Shown here: piece after piece, positions 1-7,650 of the stretch
Numbering within the stretch: the stretch's first letter is position 1
Layout of the letters: every line of letters begins with the position of its first letter
From: an uncultured bacterium
GTDB taxonomy: Bacteria > Desulfobacterota > Binatia > HRBIN30 > CADEER01
DNA: 64,000 bases
Direction: 5' to 3'
NCBI GenBank assembly: GCA_902826395.1
Contig: CADEER010000001.1
Span: 33,129-97,128, forward strand
Translations under genes and position numbers: made by a program
Notes under the pieces: model-generated
The model's database searches: none
Told to the model about the DNA's origin: nothing
The model's input: only the letters and a program-made list of their open reading frames with translations

Positions 1-646
1 AACGCTCGTGCAGGCCCTTCTCCCGGATGCGCTCCTGGCGAATCGCCTCGGGGATGATCCACTCCGGGTTCTTCGTCTTGCCGATCACCTTGAAACGCCC
101 CTTCGGCGTGCGCCACTCGTCGCGCCCCAGGCCAACTGGGTACGTGTAAAGACCGCCGTTGGGCCGGAAGTAGTACATGCGCATCTCGGGGATGTTGACG
201 ACTACGCCGCGGCTATCGGTGCGCGGAACGATCCATTCCGTGGGCAGCAGGATCGATTTGGAGCGCTCCGGTAGCCACGGATCCACATCCTTATTCGCCG
301 CCTCGATCTCGTTGTAACCAAGACTGTAGAAGCGCGCGATGTCGAGGAACGTATCGCCGGTCTGCGCGGCATAGAGATGACGATTGCCGATCACGGACTT
401 CTCAGCGCGAAAGTCATCGTCGAAGCGATAGTTGTAGACGACCTCGAGATGAGTCTTACGGAGGAAATCCTCCTCCGTGAAGCGCAACACCGACGGATCC
501 GGCTCCGCCAAGGCCACCGGTGGGAGCTGTTCGACAGGGGCGGCCGCTCCTTCAGGGGGCGAAGTGACTTCGACCTCCGCCGCCGCCGCGAACGAGATGA
601 CTACGGAAACCAGAGCCACCAACAGGCATCGAGATTGAGTCTTCAC
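1..646 (-). CDS. L,D-transpeptidase (YkuD/ErfK type) with LysM domain, C-terminus cut by the window edge
   Basis: Reading the minus strand from a GTG at 646 gives 215 codons that run off the window at base 1, so the C-terminal part is missing. The N-terminus is a signal peptide (MKTQSRCLLVALVSVVIS, ending near AAA). A LysM-like segment follows at about residues 90-140 (YAAQTGDTFLDIARFY, then EIEAANKDVDP). The YkuD domain starts at about residue 150 (GVVVNIPEMRMYYF, YPVGLGRDEWRTPKGRFKV). The catalytic HxxN...SHGC motif would lie beyond the edge and cannot be checked. Family members make 3-3 peptidoglycan cross-links or attach proteins to peptidoglycan in the periplasm, with LysM binding the glycan. 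It lies 34 bp after folP on the same strand. The start is approximate because no strong ribosome binding site is visible. Confidence 0.85.
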   Translation of the reverse strand, partial: MKTQSRCLLVALVSVVISFAAAAEVEVTSPPEGAAAPVEQLPPVALAEPDPSVLRFTEEDFLRKTHLEVVYNYRFDDDFRAEKSVIGNRHLYAAQTGDTFLDIARFYSLGYNEIEAANKDVDPWLPERSKSILLPTEWIVPRTDSRGVVVNIPEMRMYYFRPNGGLYTYPVGLGRDEWRTPKGRFKVIGKTKNPEWIIPEAIRQERIREKGLHER

Positions 647-680
647 AGCTCGCGATTAGACCACAAGACGCACGGACTCG

Positions 681-1544
681 CTACTGGACTCCGGGGCACA
701 TCAGCCCGCGCACAACCCTCACGGCGTCCAGCGTCGCCGCAACATCGTGCGTACGCACGATCGCAGCACCGTTCCAGACGGCGATAGCCGCTGCCGCGAG
801 CGACCCCGCGAGACGCTGATCAACACTCTCCCGCCCGGTCAGCTTGCCGATGAACGACTTGCGCGAAACTCCCACCAACAGCGGTCGGCCCAGAACCAAC
901 AGCTGCCGGAGATCACGCAGCACGGCCCCGTTGAACTCAACAGGCGGCCATGCCGTCTGCGTATAGAAGCCGATGCCCGGGTCGGTGACGATGCGCTCCT
1001 CGGCAATACCGCTATCCAAGGCGCGGCCGATCGCCACTCGGAGGTCGGCCTCGACAACGTCGATCGGCCGCTTCCCTAGCGCGCTCGGCACTGAAGGCGA
1101 TGGCGATGCCATCACCACGACGCCGGCAGCATTGGCAGCAACCGCACCGATACCGTCTCCGCGCAGGCCATTTACATCGTTGACGATCGAGGCTCCCGCA
1201 TCGAGTGCCGCCTGCACCACGGTCGCCCGTATCGAATCCGCCGAGATCGGAACCGCAACAGCGCCGGCAACCGCACCGACTGCTGCGACCATGCGCCGGC
1301 GCTCCTCCTCCTCCGTGATCTCCGTCGCAAGGTACGGTGCCGTGGACTTGGAGCCAATGTCGATGAAATCCGCGCCCTCCTCGACAAACCGGCAAGCGCG
1401 CTCGCGCAGTAGGCCCGGGTCGACGGCCACCGATCCGGCGTAGAAGGACTCGGGGCTGGCGTTCAGGACGCCCATGATTCGAACCGGAGCACCACCGCCA
1501 ACAGTAACGCCAGCGATCAAGGCGAGTGGCGCATTCTCAGTCAT
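681..1544 (-). CDS. folP: Dihydropteroate synthase family protein (divergent FolP)
   Basis: A TIM-barrel pterin-binding protein of 287 residues from the ATG at 1544; an open frame continues upstream to 1664 but that extension has no family similarity. Motifs in order: MGVLNASPESFY (canonical NVTPDSF), DIGSKSTAP (DIGGESTRPG), ISADSIRATV, NDVNGLRGD, DPGIGF, GVSRKSFIGKLTG and a C-terminal RTHDV. Folate-pathway enzymes condense 6-hydroxymethyl-7,8-dihydropterin pyrophosphate with p-aminobenzoate in the cytoplasm. The ASPESFY and GSKST variants differ from standard bacterial FolP and resemble archaeal-type or atypical DHPS-like proteins, so substrate identity is less certain than the fold. It is not next to ftsH/glmM, where folP is often found. 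Confidence 0.8.
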   Translation of the reverse strand: MTENAPLALIAGVTVGGGAPVRIMGVLNASPESFYAGSVAVDPGLLRERACRFVEEGADFIDIGSKSTAPYLATEITEEEERRRMVAAVGAVAGAVAVPISADSIRATVVQAALDAGASIVNDVNGLRGDGIGAVAANAAGVVVMASPSPSVPSALGKRPIDVVEADLRVAIGRALDSGIAEERIVTDPGIGFYTQTAWPPVEFNGAVLRDLRQLLVLGRPLLVGVSRKSFIGKLTGRESVDQRLAGSLAAAAIAVWNGAAIVRTHDVAATLDAVRVVRGLMCPGVQ

Positions 1545-1678
1545 CGCCGGGAACCAACCCCCCTCCTGGCGGTCTGTCAATACGCGCGACTCGGCAAGCG
1601 ATCCCCCGGGCCGTCCCGTCCGCGCAAGGTCGACGGCCCAGGCGCCGCCGCTCAGGGCCGTCAAATCGACGCCAACCC

Positions 1679-2347
1679 TCAGCGTGGCTGGCGGGGAATC
1701 GACACGGCGAAGACGACGTCACCGTCATCTCGATCGAAGACGACCCGCCCAGAGTGCAGGGCGACGACTCGCCGCAGGATCTCCAGATCGTCGATTTCGA
1801 TCTCGCGAAAGACGGCGTCGCGTTCGCCGATGCTACCAGCCTGCATCTCGAAACGCGCGAAGTCACCATCGCCGGCGGCGACCACTCGCAACACTCGCGG
1901 AGCACTCAGGCCGCGTACGATCTTGCGCAATACCGCTCTGGTCGCCATTCCGAGCAGATCGCGATCACCCAGCAAGAGCACACCGTCGCGCGGCACGACG
2001 CAAACCAGCTCGAGGCCGCGGCGCAGACCGGGGACCACGTCTTCGCAGGCTCGCCGAACGACCTCTCCCAGATCCATCGGACGCACCGTCAAGTCGGTCT
2101 CGCCTGAACGCAGATCGCAAAGAGCCGAGAACTCCTCCAGGACGGCCAGCGCGCGGTGGGCGTTGGCGATCAATCGCTCCGCGTAGCGAGCCCGCTCTTC
2201 CCGACCGACGCCATCGAGCGACTCAGCAAACGCGACGATGACCGACAAAGGACCGCGAAGGTCGTGCACCAATCCGTCGATGTCGGGCTCACCGACCGAC
2301 TCCGGCGAATCCTCGTCGCCCAGAGTCGAAAGCTCTTCCACCAGCAT
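1679..2347 (-). CDS. Histidine-kinase-like protein: HisKA helix with degenerate ATPase region
   Basis: 222 residues from the ATG at 2347, with a GAGG Shine-Dalgarno 5 nt upstream. Residues 25-40 hold a clear H-box, VHDLRGPLSVIVAFAESL, with the candidate phospho-histidine at about residue 28, followed by a dimerisation-helix pair up to about 85. The C-terminal half has the length and predicted strand pattern of a HATPase domain, but the N-box is eroded (DRDLLGMATRAVLRKIV) and no glycine-rich G1/G2 boxes can be seen. No sensor domain or membrane segment is present and no response regulator gene is adjacent. It may be a phosphotransfer or scaffold protein, or an inactive kinase. Divergent from the epimerase gene and upstream of folP on the same strand. 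Confidence 0.6.
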   Translation of the reverse strand: MLVEELSTLGDEDSPESVGEPDIDGLVHDLRGPLSVIVAFAESLDGVGREERARYAERLIANAHRALAVLEEFSALCDLRSGETDLTVRPMDLGEVVRRACEDVVPGLRRGLELVCVVPRDGVLLLGDRDLLGMATRAVLRKIVRGLSAPRVLRVVAAGDGDFARFEMQAGSIGERDAVFREIEIDDLEILRRVVALHSGRVVFDRDDGDVVFAVSIPRQPR

Positions 2348-2556
2348 TGAAGCCTCACGATCTTACTCGCCGCGAAATTGAGCAATCCACATGCCAGGAC
2401 CGAGTCGAGTCCTCTCGATGATCGGGCAGCCGAGGATCGAGGTAGAAGTGTCGGACGGTGAACGACAATGGACGCAAAACGGCTCTCGAGTTTCCGCGCG
2501 AGCATGTTGAGCACCTTTCTTTCAAACACCCATCCGATCCGTTAGCGTCTCTCTTC

Positions 2557-3495
2557 ATGAGTCGCGCCCAACGGATCTTGATCACCGGCATCACCAGTGG
2601 TCAGGGGCAGTTGCTCGCACAGCACCTGCTCACGAACTCGCCCGGCCGCTATCGAATTTACGGGGTCGACCGAAAACCGTGGCCGGGGCGGCCGCGCGAG
2701 ATCCGCCTGACCGTCGCCGCGATCGGGACGAGGAAGTTCGAGGACGTGATTCGCCGCGTCAAGCCGGACTCGATCGTCCATCTCGCTTCGGTGCGGCACT
2801 TCCGGGTCCACCCTGCGGTGCGGCACGAAGTCAATGTCGTCGGCACCAAGAAGTTGATCGATTTCTCGATCGAGCATGGCGTCCGACAGATCATCGTCAA
2901 CTCGAGCTCTTATGTTTACGGCGCCTTGCCGGATAATCCGTACTACATGGACGAGTCCTACCCGCTGAGCGTCAGCCGCACCTATCCCGATGTTCGCGAT
3001 CTCGCGGAGATGGACATGGTCGCCAGCGCTGCGCTGTGGCAGCACCCGGAGGTCGCGATCGCGGTCGTTCGACCGGTCAACGTTCTCGGTGCCCGGGTCA
3101 ACAGCTCGATCTCCAAGTATCTCCGGCGCGAATACGTCCCCACCGTCATCGGCTTCAATCCGATGCTTCAGTTCATCCACGAGGACGATCTCGCCGCCGC
3201 CTTTGCGCGCGCCATCGAGGTCGGCGCCCGGGGCGTGTTCAACGTCGCCGGCCCAGGAGCCGTACCGCTTCACGAGGCGATCGAACGGATCGGAGGAACG
3301 GTCATCCCCGCGCCTGAGCTTCTCCTGCGTCCCCTGATCACGCGCATGTTCCGCTGGGGCCTCTACCCCTTTCCACCCGGAGCGATCGACTTCGCAAAGT
3401 ACCAGTGCACGCTCGACGACAGCCGCTTTCGCGCGACAACCGGCTTCGAGCCGATGCACTCTCTCGCCCAAACATTCGAGGACGCTCACCTCTAG
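2557..3495 (+). CDS. Extended SDR / NAD-dependent epimerase-dehydratase family protein
   Basis: 312 residues from the ATG at 2557, where the dinucleotide-binding strand begins (RILITGITSGQGQLLAQHL); the frame is open upstream but that part is unlike the family. A Rossmann fold with NSSSYVYG at mid-protein follows. The usual catalytic YxxxK appears as YPDVR, so the lysine is replaced by arginine. The later part has VRPVNVLG and QFIHEDDLAAAFARAI, typical of sugar epimerase-like proteins. The gene is followed 17 bp later by an MGAT-like acyltransferase and is probably co-transcribed with it. From memory, mycobacteria have a similar neighbour pair (GalE2-like plus acyltransferase, Rv0501-Rv0502), suggesting a conserved lipid-related function. 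Substrate unknown. Confidence 0.8.
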   Translation: MSRAQRILITGITSGQGQLLAQHLLTNSPGRYRIYGVDRKPWPGRPREIRLTVAAIGTRKFEDVIRRVKPDSIVHLASVRHFRVHPAVRHEVNVVGTKKLIDFSIEHGVRQIIVNSSSYVYGALPDNPYYMDESYPLSVSRTYPDVRDLAEMDMVASAALWQHPEVAIAVVRPVNVLGARVNSSISKYLRREYVPTVIGFNPMLQFIHEDDLAAAFARAIEVGARGVFNVAGPGAVPLHEAIERIGGTVIPAPELLLRPLITRMFRWGLYPFPPGAIDFAKYQCTLDDSRFRATTGFEPMHSLAQTFEDAHL

Positions 3496-3511
3496 GCGAG
3501 CGAGGAACCCG

Positions 3512-4468
3512 ATGGCCAAGCAGACCCGCAAGCCGCCGAAACGGCGGCGACCTTCCCCACAGCCTCCGGCTCTCAGAACTCCCGCCCGCAACAGCGGCTC
3601 GGCAACGAGCATCTACGGCCTGCTCGCCGGCCTGCGACCCGACTTCATCCGCGAGATCGAAGAGGAGGTCGCGGAACGGTTGGCCCGCATTCCCACGAAG
3701 GTGAACGAGTTCGGCTACGATCCATGGGGCCTGGACATCCGCTCGATGCAATCGGCGCTCACCATCGCCACCGCAGTCTATCGCTACTACTTCCGCGTCG
3801 AGACATTCGGCGTAGAGAACTTATCGGCGGGCCGCGTCTTGTTGATCGCCAATCACGCCGGGCAGATTGCCGCCGACGCCGCCATGATCGGTGTGGCGAC
3901 CGTGCTCGAAGCCGAGCCGCCTCGTATCGTTCGCGGCATGGGCGAGTACTGGCTTCCCACCCTGCCGTTTTTCAACGAAGCCATGGTGCGCACCGGATCG
4001 GTCGTGGGCACACCCAAGAACTGCCGCGACCTCCTGGCACAGGGAGAAGCCGTAATCGCCTTCCCCGAGGGCGTGCGCGGTATGAACAAGCTGTTCTCGG
4101 AGCGCTACCGCCTGCAGCCCTTCGGCAATGGCTTCATGCGCCTCGCCCTGTCGACGGACACGCCGATCGTGCCGATCGCGGTTGTTGGATCGGAGGAGCA
4201 AGCACCGGGCATCGCGAATCTGCGCACCGTCGCGCGCCTGCTGGGAATGCCGGCATTTCCCATCACGCCGACGTTCCCCCTTTTCGGACCGCTGGGCATG
4301 CTGCCCCTGCCGGTGAAATATCGCATCTACTTCGGTGCCCCAATGCACTTTCGCGGCGACCCAGACGATCAGGACGCGCAGATCAAGAAGAAGGTCGCCA
4401 AGGTGCGCGCCCAGATTCAGAAGATGCTCGACAAGGGCGTCGCCGAACGCGCTTCGATCTTCTTCTGA
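3512..4468 (+). CDS. Lysophospholipid/acylglycerol acyltransferase, MGAT-like (LPLAT superfamily)
   Basis: 318 residues. The N-terminal 30 residues are basic and proline-rich, followed by a helical region. The acyltransferase block I is NHAGQIAADAAMIG, where His and Asp have the HxGxxxxD spacing of the MGAT-like branch rather than the HxxxxD of classical PlsC. Block II lies around FFNEAMVRTGSVVGTP, block III is FPEGVRGMNKLF, and block IV is IVPIAVVGSEEQ. Such enzymes transfer fatty acyl groups from acyl-CoA or acyl-ACP to a lipid alcohol at the inner membrane. It has a GAGG Shine-Dalgarno and starts 17 bp after the SDR gene. The acceptor cannot be told from the sequence. It converges on the Thr-rich secreted protein gene 29 bp away. 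Confidence 0.8.
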   Translation: MAKQTRKPPKRRRPSPQPPALRTPARNSGSATSIYGLLAGLRPDFIREIEEEVAERLARIPTKVNEFGYDPWGLDIRSMQSALTIATAVYRYYFRVETFGVENLSAGRVLLIANHAGQIAADAAMIGVATVLEAEPPRIVRGMGEYWLPTLPFFNEAMVRTGSVVGTPKNCRDLLAQGEAVIAFPEGVRGMNKLFSERYRLQPFGNGFMRLALSTDTPIVPIAVVGSEEQAPGIANLRTVARLLGMPAFPITPTFPLFGPLGMLPLPVKYRIYFGAPMHFRGDPDDQDAQIKKKVAKVRAQIQKMLDKGVAERASIFF

Positions 4469-4497
4469 TCCCGGAATCACCGCGGCGCAACTTCCCG

Positions 4498-6429
4498 TCA
4501 GGGAAGGACTCGTACGACGATACTGGCCGACGGACCAAGCTGGCCGATCGTGTTGCGAATTCTAACCGTCAGCAACGTGTCGCCGACGCCGAACGCGAGC
4601 TCGGACCCAATGCCGACCTGGGGGCAGAACTGAAGCGTGCTCGTCGGATCGACGAAGATCGGATTGGAGGAGAAATCTCGTGTGCACGTTTCTCCCGCCG
4701 TGCGGGCGCTGAATCGGCACGCGAAGTCGTTGATCGCGTTTGCCGTCGCTTGCGATCCTCCGAAGGCGGGCGGGACCACCGCCGGAACACCGCCAGGCGT
4801 TCCGACGGTCGTGACGCCGTCATCGCAGACCTTCGTGCTGCCGTTGCCGAGAGCTCGATTGGCTATGATCAAGAAATCGGGGAGCGCCGAAGGATCGCCG
4901 GGATTGTGATTGAACGTGTTCGTGCCGATCGGACGGAAATCGAGACCGCGACGCGCCTCGACGAACACGAAGAACCCCTGCGGTAGAACGCGCTCGTAGA
5001 TCGGATAGCCCTCGGGAGTGGTCCCGACGGGATCCGTGACGATTCCATCGGCGCGTGCGATGCCGAAATGCGTCACTACCGGCCCGCTGCCTTCAATAGT
5101 TGGAGTAAAGGTCGGTCCCGCAGTTCCCGTTCGCGTCGGCGTGCGTGTCGAGGTCGGCGTTCGGGTAAACGACGACGTGCGCGTCGGTGTCGCAGTCGGC
5201 TGCACGAGCGGCGTCCGGGTGACCGTCGGCGTGCGGCTCGGCGACTCGGTGCGCGTCGCCGTGCGGGTGCGCGTGGCAGTGTTCGTGCGAGTGTCGGTAG
5301 CTGTCCCCGGAGCGGTCCGCGTCGGCGTACTGCTTCGCGTCGGCGTCGCGGTTCGCGTCACCGTTGACGTGCGCGTTGGGGTAAGCGTGCGAGTCCGAGT
5401 CTGAGTCGGAGTACTCGTGGCAGGGCTGGTGTTCGTACGGGTGACTGTCACCGTCCGCGTCAAGGTCGGCGTACGGGTGATGGTCGCCGTGCGCGTCCGC
5501 GTTTCGGTCCTCGTCGGGGTCCGAGTCACCGTAAGCGTCGTGGTGCGCGTCCGCGTCTCAGTCTTCGTCGCAGTTCCCGTCACCGTGAGCGTCGGGGTGC
5601 GGGTCCGCGTTTCCGTTCTCGTCGCGGTTCCCGTCGGTGTCAGTGTCGGTGTCCGCGTGACGGTGCGGCTCGGTGTCGACGTCCTCGTCGGCGTACCTGT
5701 TTGAGTCGGCGTCCGCGTTCGGGTCGACGTCCGCGTCGCCGTGCCGGTGCGTGTCGTCGTGCTCGTGCGCGTCGGCGGGTCGGTGCGAGTCGGCGAGCTC
5801 GTTTGTGTCGCAGTGCTCGTGCGCGTGGCCGTCGGCAGAGTGCCCGTCGGGGTCGTGGAGGCTGTTTCCGTGGCAGTCGGAGTACGGGTGGCCGTCGGCG
5901 TGCGGGTCGGCGTCACGGTACGGGTCGATGTCGGCACATCGGTGTCGGTTGGGACGGCGGTACTGGTCGACTCCGCGGACGCAGTCGGCGATGCCGCCTC
6001 CGTCGCAGTCGGAATCGGCGTGTCCGTCGGCACCACCGCGGTCGCGCTTGCCGTCGGCAACGGCGTAGGAGTTTCGCTGCCCGGGATCGGCGTGTCGGTG
6101 GCTGTCGGTGTGGCGGTCGGAGACCCCGGTGTCCCCGGGGTCTCCGTCGGCACCTGGCAGCCCTCGAGAGAATTGCGCACGGCGCGAATCAACTCATTGA
6201 TCTGGACCGTCAAATCGGAGTTGCCGTCCATCGGCGGGCATTCCTCGACGGGCGCGTTGCCGATCGAGATGCCCACGCCGCGAATCAGCTCGGCGATCGA
6301 AACGGTGAGATCTGCGTTGCAGTCGCCGACGCAGGGAGGAGGGATCTGAGCCGGCGCGGAGGACACGACCAGTACGACCCCAATGGTCGCGACCATGATT
6401 ACCCGGCTGAATCCCAACCCCGTCCTCAT
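4498..6429 (-). CDS. Secreted protein: dockerin-like repeats, long Thr-rich linker, C-terminal four-Cys module
   Basis: About 643 residues from the ATG at 6429; an earlier in-frame ATG exists at 6456. Order: signal peptide (hydrophobic core VIMVATIGVVLVVSSAPA); a pair of dockerin-like EF-hand segments (CVGDCNADLTVSIAELIRG and DGNSDLTVQINELIRAV, bounded by Cys); a ~350-residue Thr/Pro/Arg/Ala linker of TPT/TRT repeats; and a C-terminal ~195-residue module starting GPVVTHFG at base 5085 and ending VVRVLP. The module has four cysteines in the pattern VC...DFACRF...ETCTRDF...QFCPQV and recurs in the protein at 8762-10462. Probably exported, with the linker acting as an extended, perhaps glycosylated, spacer. 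No known enzymatic motif seen; function unknown. Confidence 0.8.
   Translation of the reverse strand: MRTGLGFSRVIMVATIGVVLVVSSAPAQIPPPCVGDCNADLTVSIAELIRGVGISIGNAPVEECPPMDGNSDLTVQINELIRAVRNSLEGCQVPTETPGTPGSPTATPTATDTPIPGSETPTPLPTASATAVVPTDTPIPTATEAASPTASAESTSTAVPTDTDVPTSTRTVTPTRTPTATRTPTATETASTTPTGTLPTATRTSTATQTSSPTRTDPPTRTSTTTRTGTATRTSTRTRTPTQTGTPTRTSTPSRTVTRTPTLTPTGTATRTETRTRTPTLTVTGTATKTETRTRTTTLTVTRTPTRTETRTRTATITRTPTLTRTVTVTRTNTSPATSTPTQTRTRTLTPTRTSTVTRTATPTRSSTPTRTAPGTATDTRTNTATRTRTATRTESPSRTPTVTRTPLVQPTATPTRTSSFTRTPTSTRTPTRTGTAGPTFTPTIEGSGPVVTHFGIARADGIVTDPVGTTPEGYPIYERVLPQGFFVFVEARRGLDFRPIGTNTFNHNPGDPSALPDFLIIANRALGNGSTKVCDDGVTTVGTPGGVPAVVPPAFGGSQATANAINDFACRFSARTAGETCTRDFSSNPIFVDPTSTLQFCPQVGIGSELAFGVGDTLLTVRIRNTIGQLGPSASIVVRVLP
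5100..6150 (-). repeat. Low-complexity coding repeat (Thr-Pro/Thr-Arg linker)
   Basis: About 1 kb of irregular short tandem repeats built on ACxCGxACxCCxACx-like units, encoding TPT, TRT and TAT triplets in the secreted protein at 4498-6429. The reverse strand is also open in several frames over this stretch (Val/Arg-rich products), which is a composition artefact. Such tracts are prone to length change by slippage and to misassembly, so the copy number given here should be treated as that of this assembly only. Confidence 0.85.
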
Positions 6430-6576
6430 CTCTCCAACACCAACGCGCATGAACACATGGGCATCCGTGTGCAGGGAGATGCGAACACCCGAGCGATTGC
6501 TGCAGCGGACGCTACTACGCCGTCAGCATCGCGCAAAGGGGGGCCGACACCCCCGCCAGGCAAGCCGGGCAGTCGT

Positions 6577-7383
6577 CTAGCGCGCCCGGCGATGGGTCCG
6601 CTTGAGGGCTTCCGCGATCAAGCGCAACTGAAACTCTTCCCGCAACGGGTCGAACTGCTCGTCTGCGCTGGCGATGCTCGCATACCGGCCCGGAAACCAC
6701 CGAATCTGCGGCGGCAGGTCGTCAGCGGAAGCGACTCCACCGCCCGACCGCTCGCACATCCGTTCGACGACCTGCTCGAGCTCTCCGATATTGCCAGGCC
6801 AGTCGTACTCCACCAGATAACCCATGACAGCCTCGCCGATGCGAAGCGCCGCACCGCGCCGATGAATCAGCCGCTCGACCAGATCGGGTAGATCCACCGA
6901 GCGCTGCCGCAGCGACGGCACACGGAGGCAGGAGGACGCAAAGACATCGGCAAGAGACTGCGGGAACTGACCAGCGGCGCTCCTCGCGATCAGATCAGCA
7001 CTGCCACCCACCACGATTCGCAACGCCAACCTCTTCTCTCGGAGAAGCCCCGCCAATTGCTCCTGGAGGGTCGGCGACAGTTGCTCGACATCGCGCAGGT
7101 ATACGGTGCCGCGGCTGCCGTTCTCGACGAAGTGGAGGGTCTCGAGGCCGCCGCAGTCGAGCTCGACGAACGGGCTGTCGGGCACTGGCCCGCGTTGGTG
7201 AATGAACCGCGCCAACAGGCCTCGGCCGGATCCCGGCTCCCCAAGAATGAGGACGGGAGTCCACTCGGGCGCCAAGCGCCGAGCCGACTCGAAGACCGCG
7301 CAAGTGTCCGGATCTCGTGATGGGTTAAGGACGTCGGGCGACCGGAGTACGGGAAAGTACTGGCCTGAATCTGTCGTTACCAT
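6577..7383 (-). CDS. Degenerate sigma54-activator-like AAA+ protein lacking GAFTGA loop and HTH
   Basis: 268 residues from the ATG at 7383, chosen over a TTG at 7425 because GAGGAG lies 7 nt upstream. Walker A is GEPGSGRG. Compared with sigma54 activators, about 25 residues between FVELDCGG and GTVYL are missing, which removes the GAFTGA sigma54-contact loop. Walker B reads GTVYLRDV instead of GTLFLDEI. Sensor I is short (LALRIVVGGSADLI), the PLRER segment is SLRQR, and the DWPGNIGELEQVVERM lid helix is intact. The C-terminal Fis-type helix-turn-helix stops after FQLRLIAEALKRTHRRAR, and no HTH continues in other frames. It can therefore hardly activate sigma54 RNA polymerase or bind DNA in the usual way; a partner or antagonist role for a full activator is possible. 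Divergent from the permease gene. Confidence 0.75.
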   Translation of the reverse strand: MVTTDSGQYFPVLRSPDVLNPSRDPDTCAVFESARRLAPEWTPVLILGEPGSGRGLLARFIHQRGPVPDSPFVELDCGGLETLHFVENGSRGTVYLRDVEQLSPTLQEQLAGLLREKRLALRIVVGGSADLIARSAAGQFPQSLADVFASSCLRVPSLRQRSVDLPDLVERLIHRRGAALRIGEAVMGYLVEYDWPGNIGELEQVVERMCERSGGGVASADDLPPQIRWFPGRYASIASADEQFDPLREEFQLRLIAEALKRTHRRAR

Positions 7384-7650
7384 CGCCGGGCTCCTCGTCT
7401 CCTCACTGCCGGCTTGTCTTGGCAATTCTCATGCCGGCGTCCTTGTCACACGGGCGGCGATTTTTTGGGTTTCGCGGGCCCGGTCCGCTGGCAAACGCGC
7501 AAGGATCGAAGAGGCAAAACTGCAATTTCAGCTCAGACATCAAGACCTATCGGTCGACAAGGACGATCACCGCCTTCTGTTGCTGCAGGTCTCGAGACGC
7601 CCGAGATGGCGCATGGCATCACAGCGAGAACGCGGCTATGGTGCCGCGAC

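Noticed and set aside
4491..4506. Hairpin CTTCCC-GTCA-GGGAAG between convergent genes as a bidirectional terminator
   Set aside because: Only a 6-bp stem, no T-run on either side, and it overlaps the end of the Thr-rich gene.
3724..4986. 420-codon plus-strand open frame
   Set aside because: Overlaps the acyltransferase in another frame and runs into the convergent gene; no motif.
5100..6150. Possible CRISPR-like repeat array
   Set aside because: Units are 6-18 bp, irregular, without spacers, and lie inside a reading frame as TPT/TRT repeats.
5018..6349. Val/Arg-rich open frames on the plus strand (e.g. 5018-5404, 5417-5704, 5741-6349, 5701-6891)
   Set aside because: They are mirror images of the Thr-Pro repeat coding on the minus strand; composition alone keeps them open, and they have no ribosome binding site or domain.
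6515..6700. Frameshift that would restore the missing HTH of the AAA+ protein at 6577
   Set aside because: The alternative frame past the stop reads DPSPGALDDCPACLAG and so on, with no helix-turn-helix pattern, so the truncation is not a simple frameshift.
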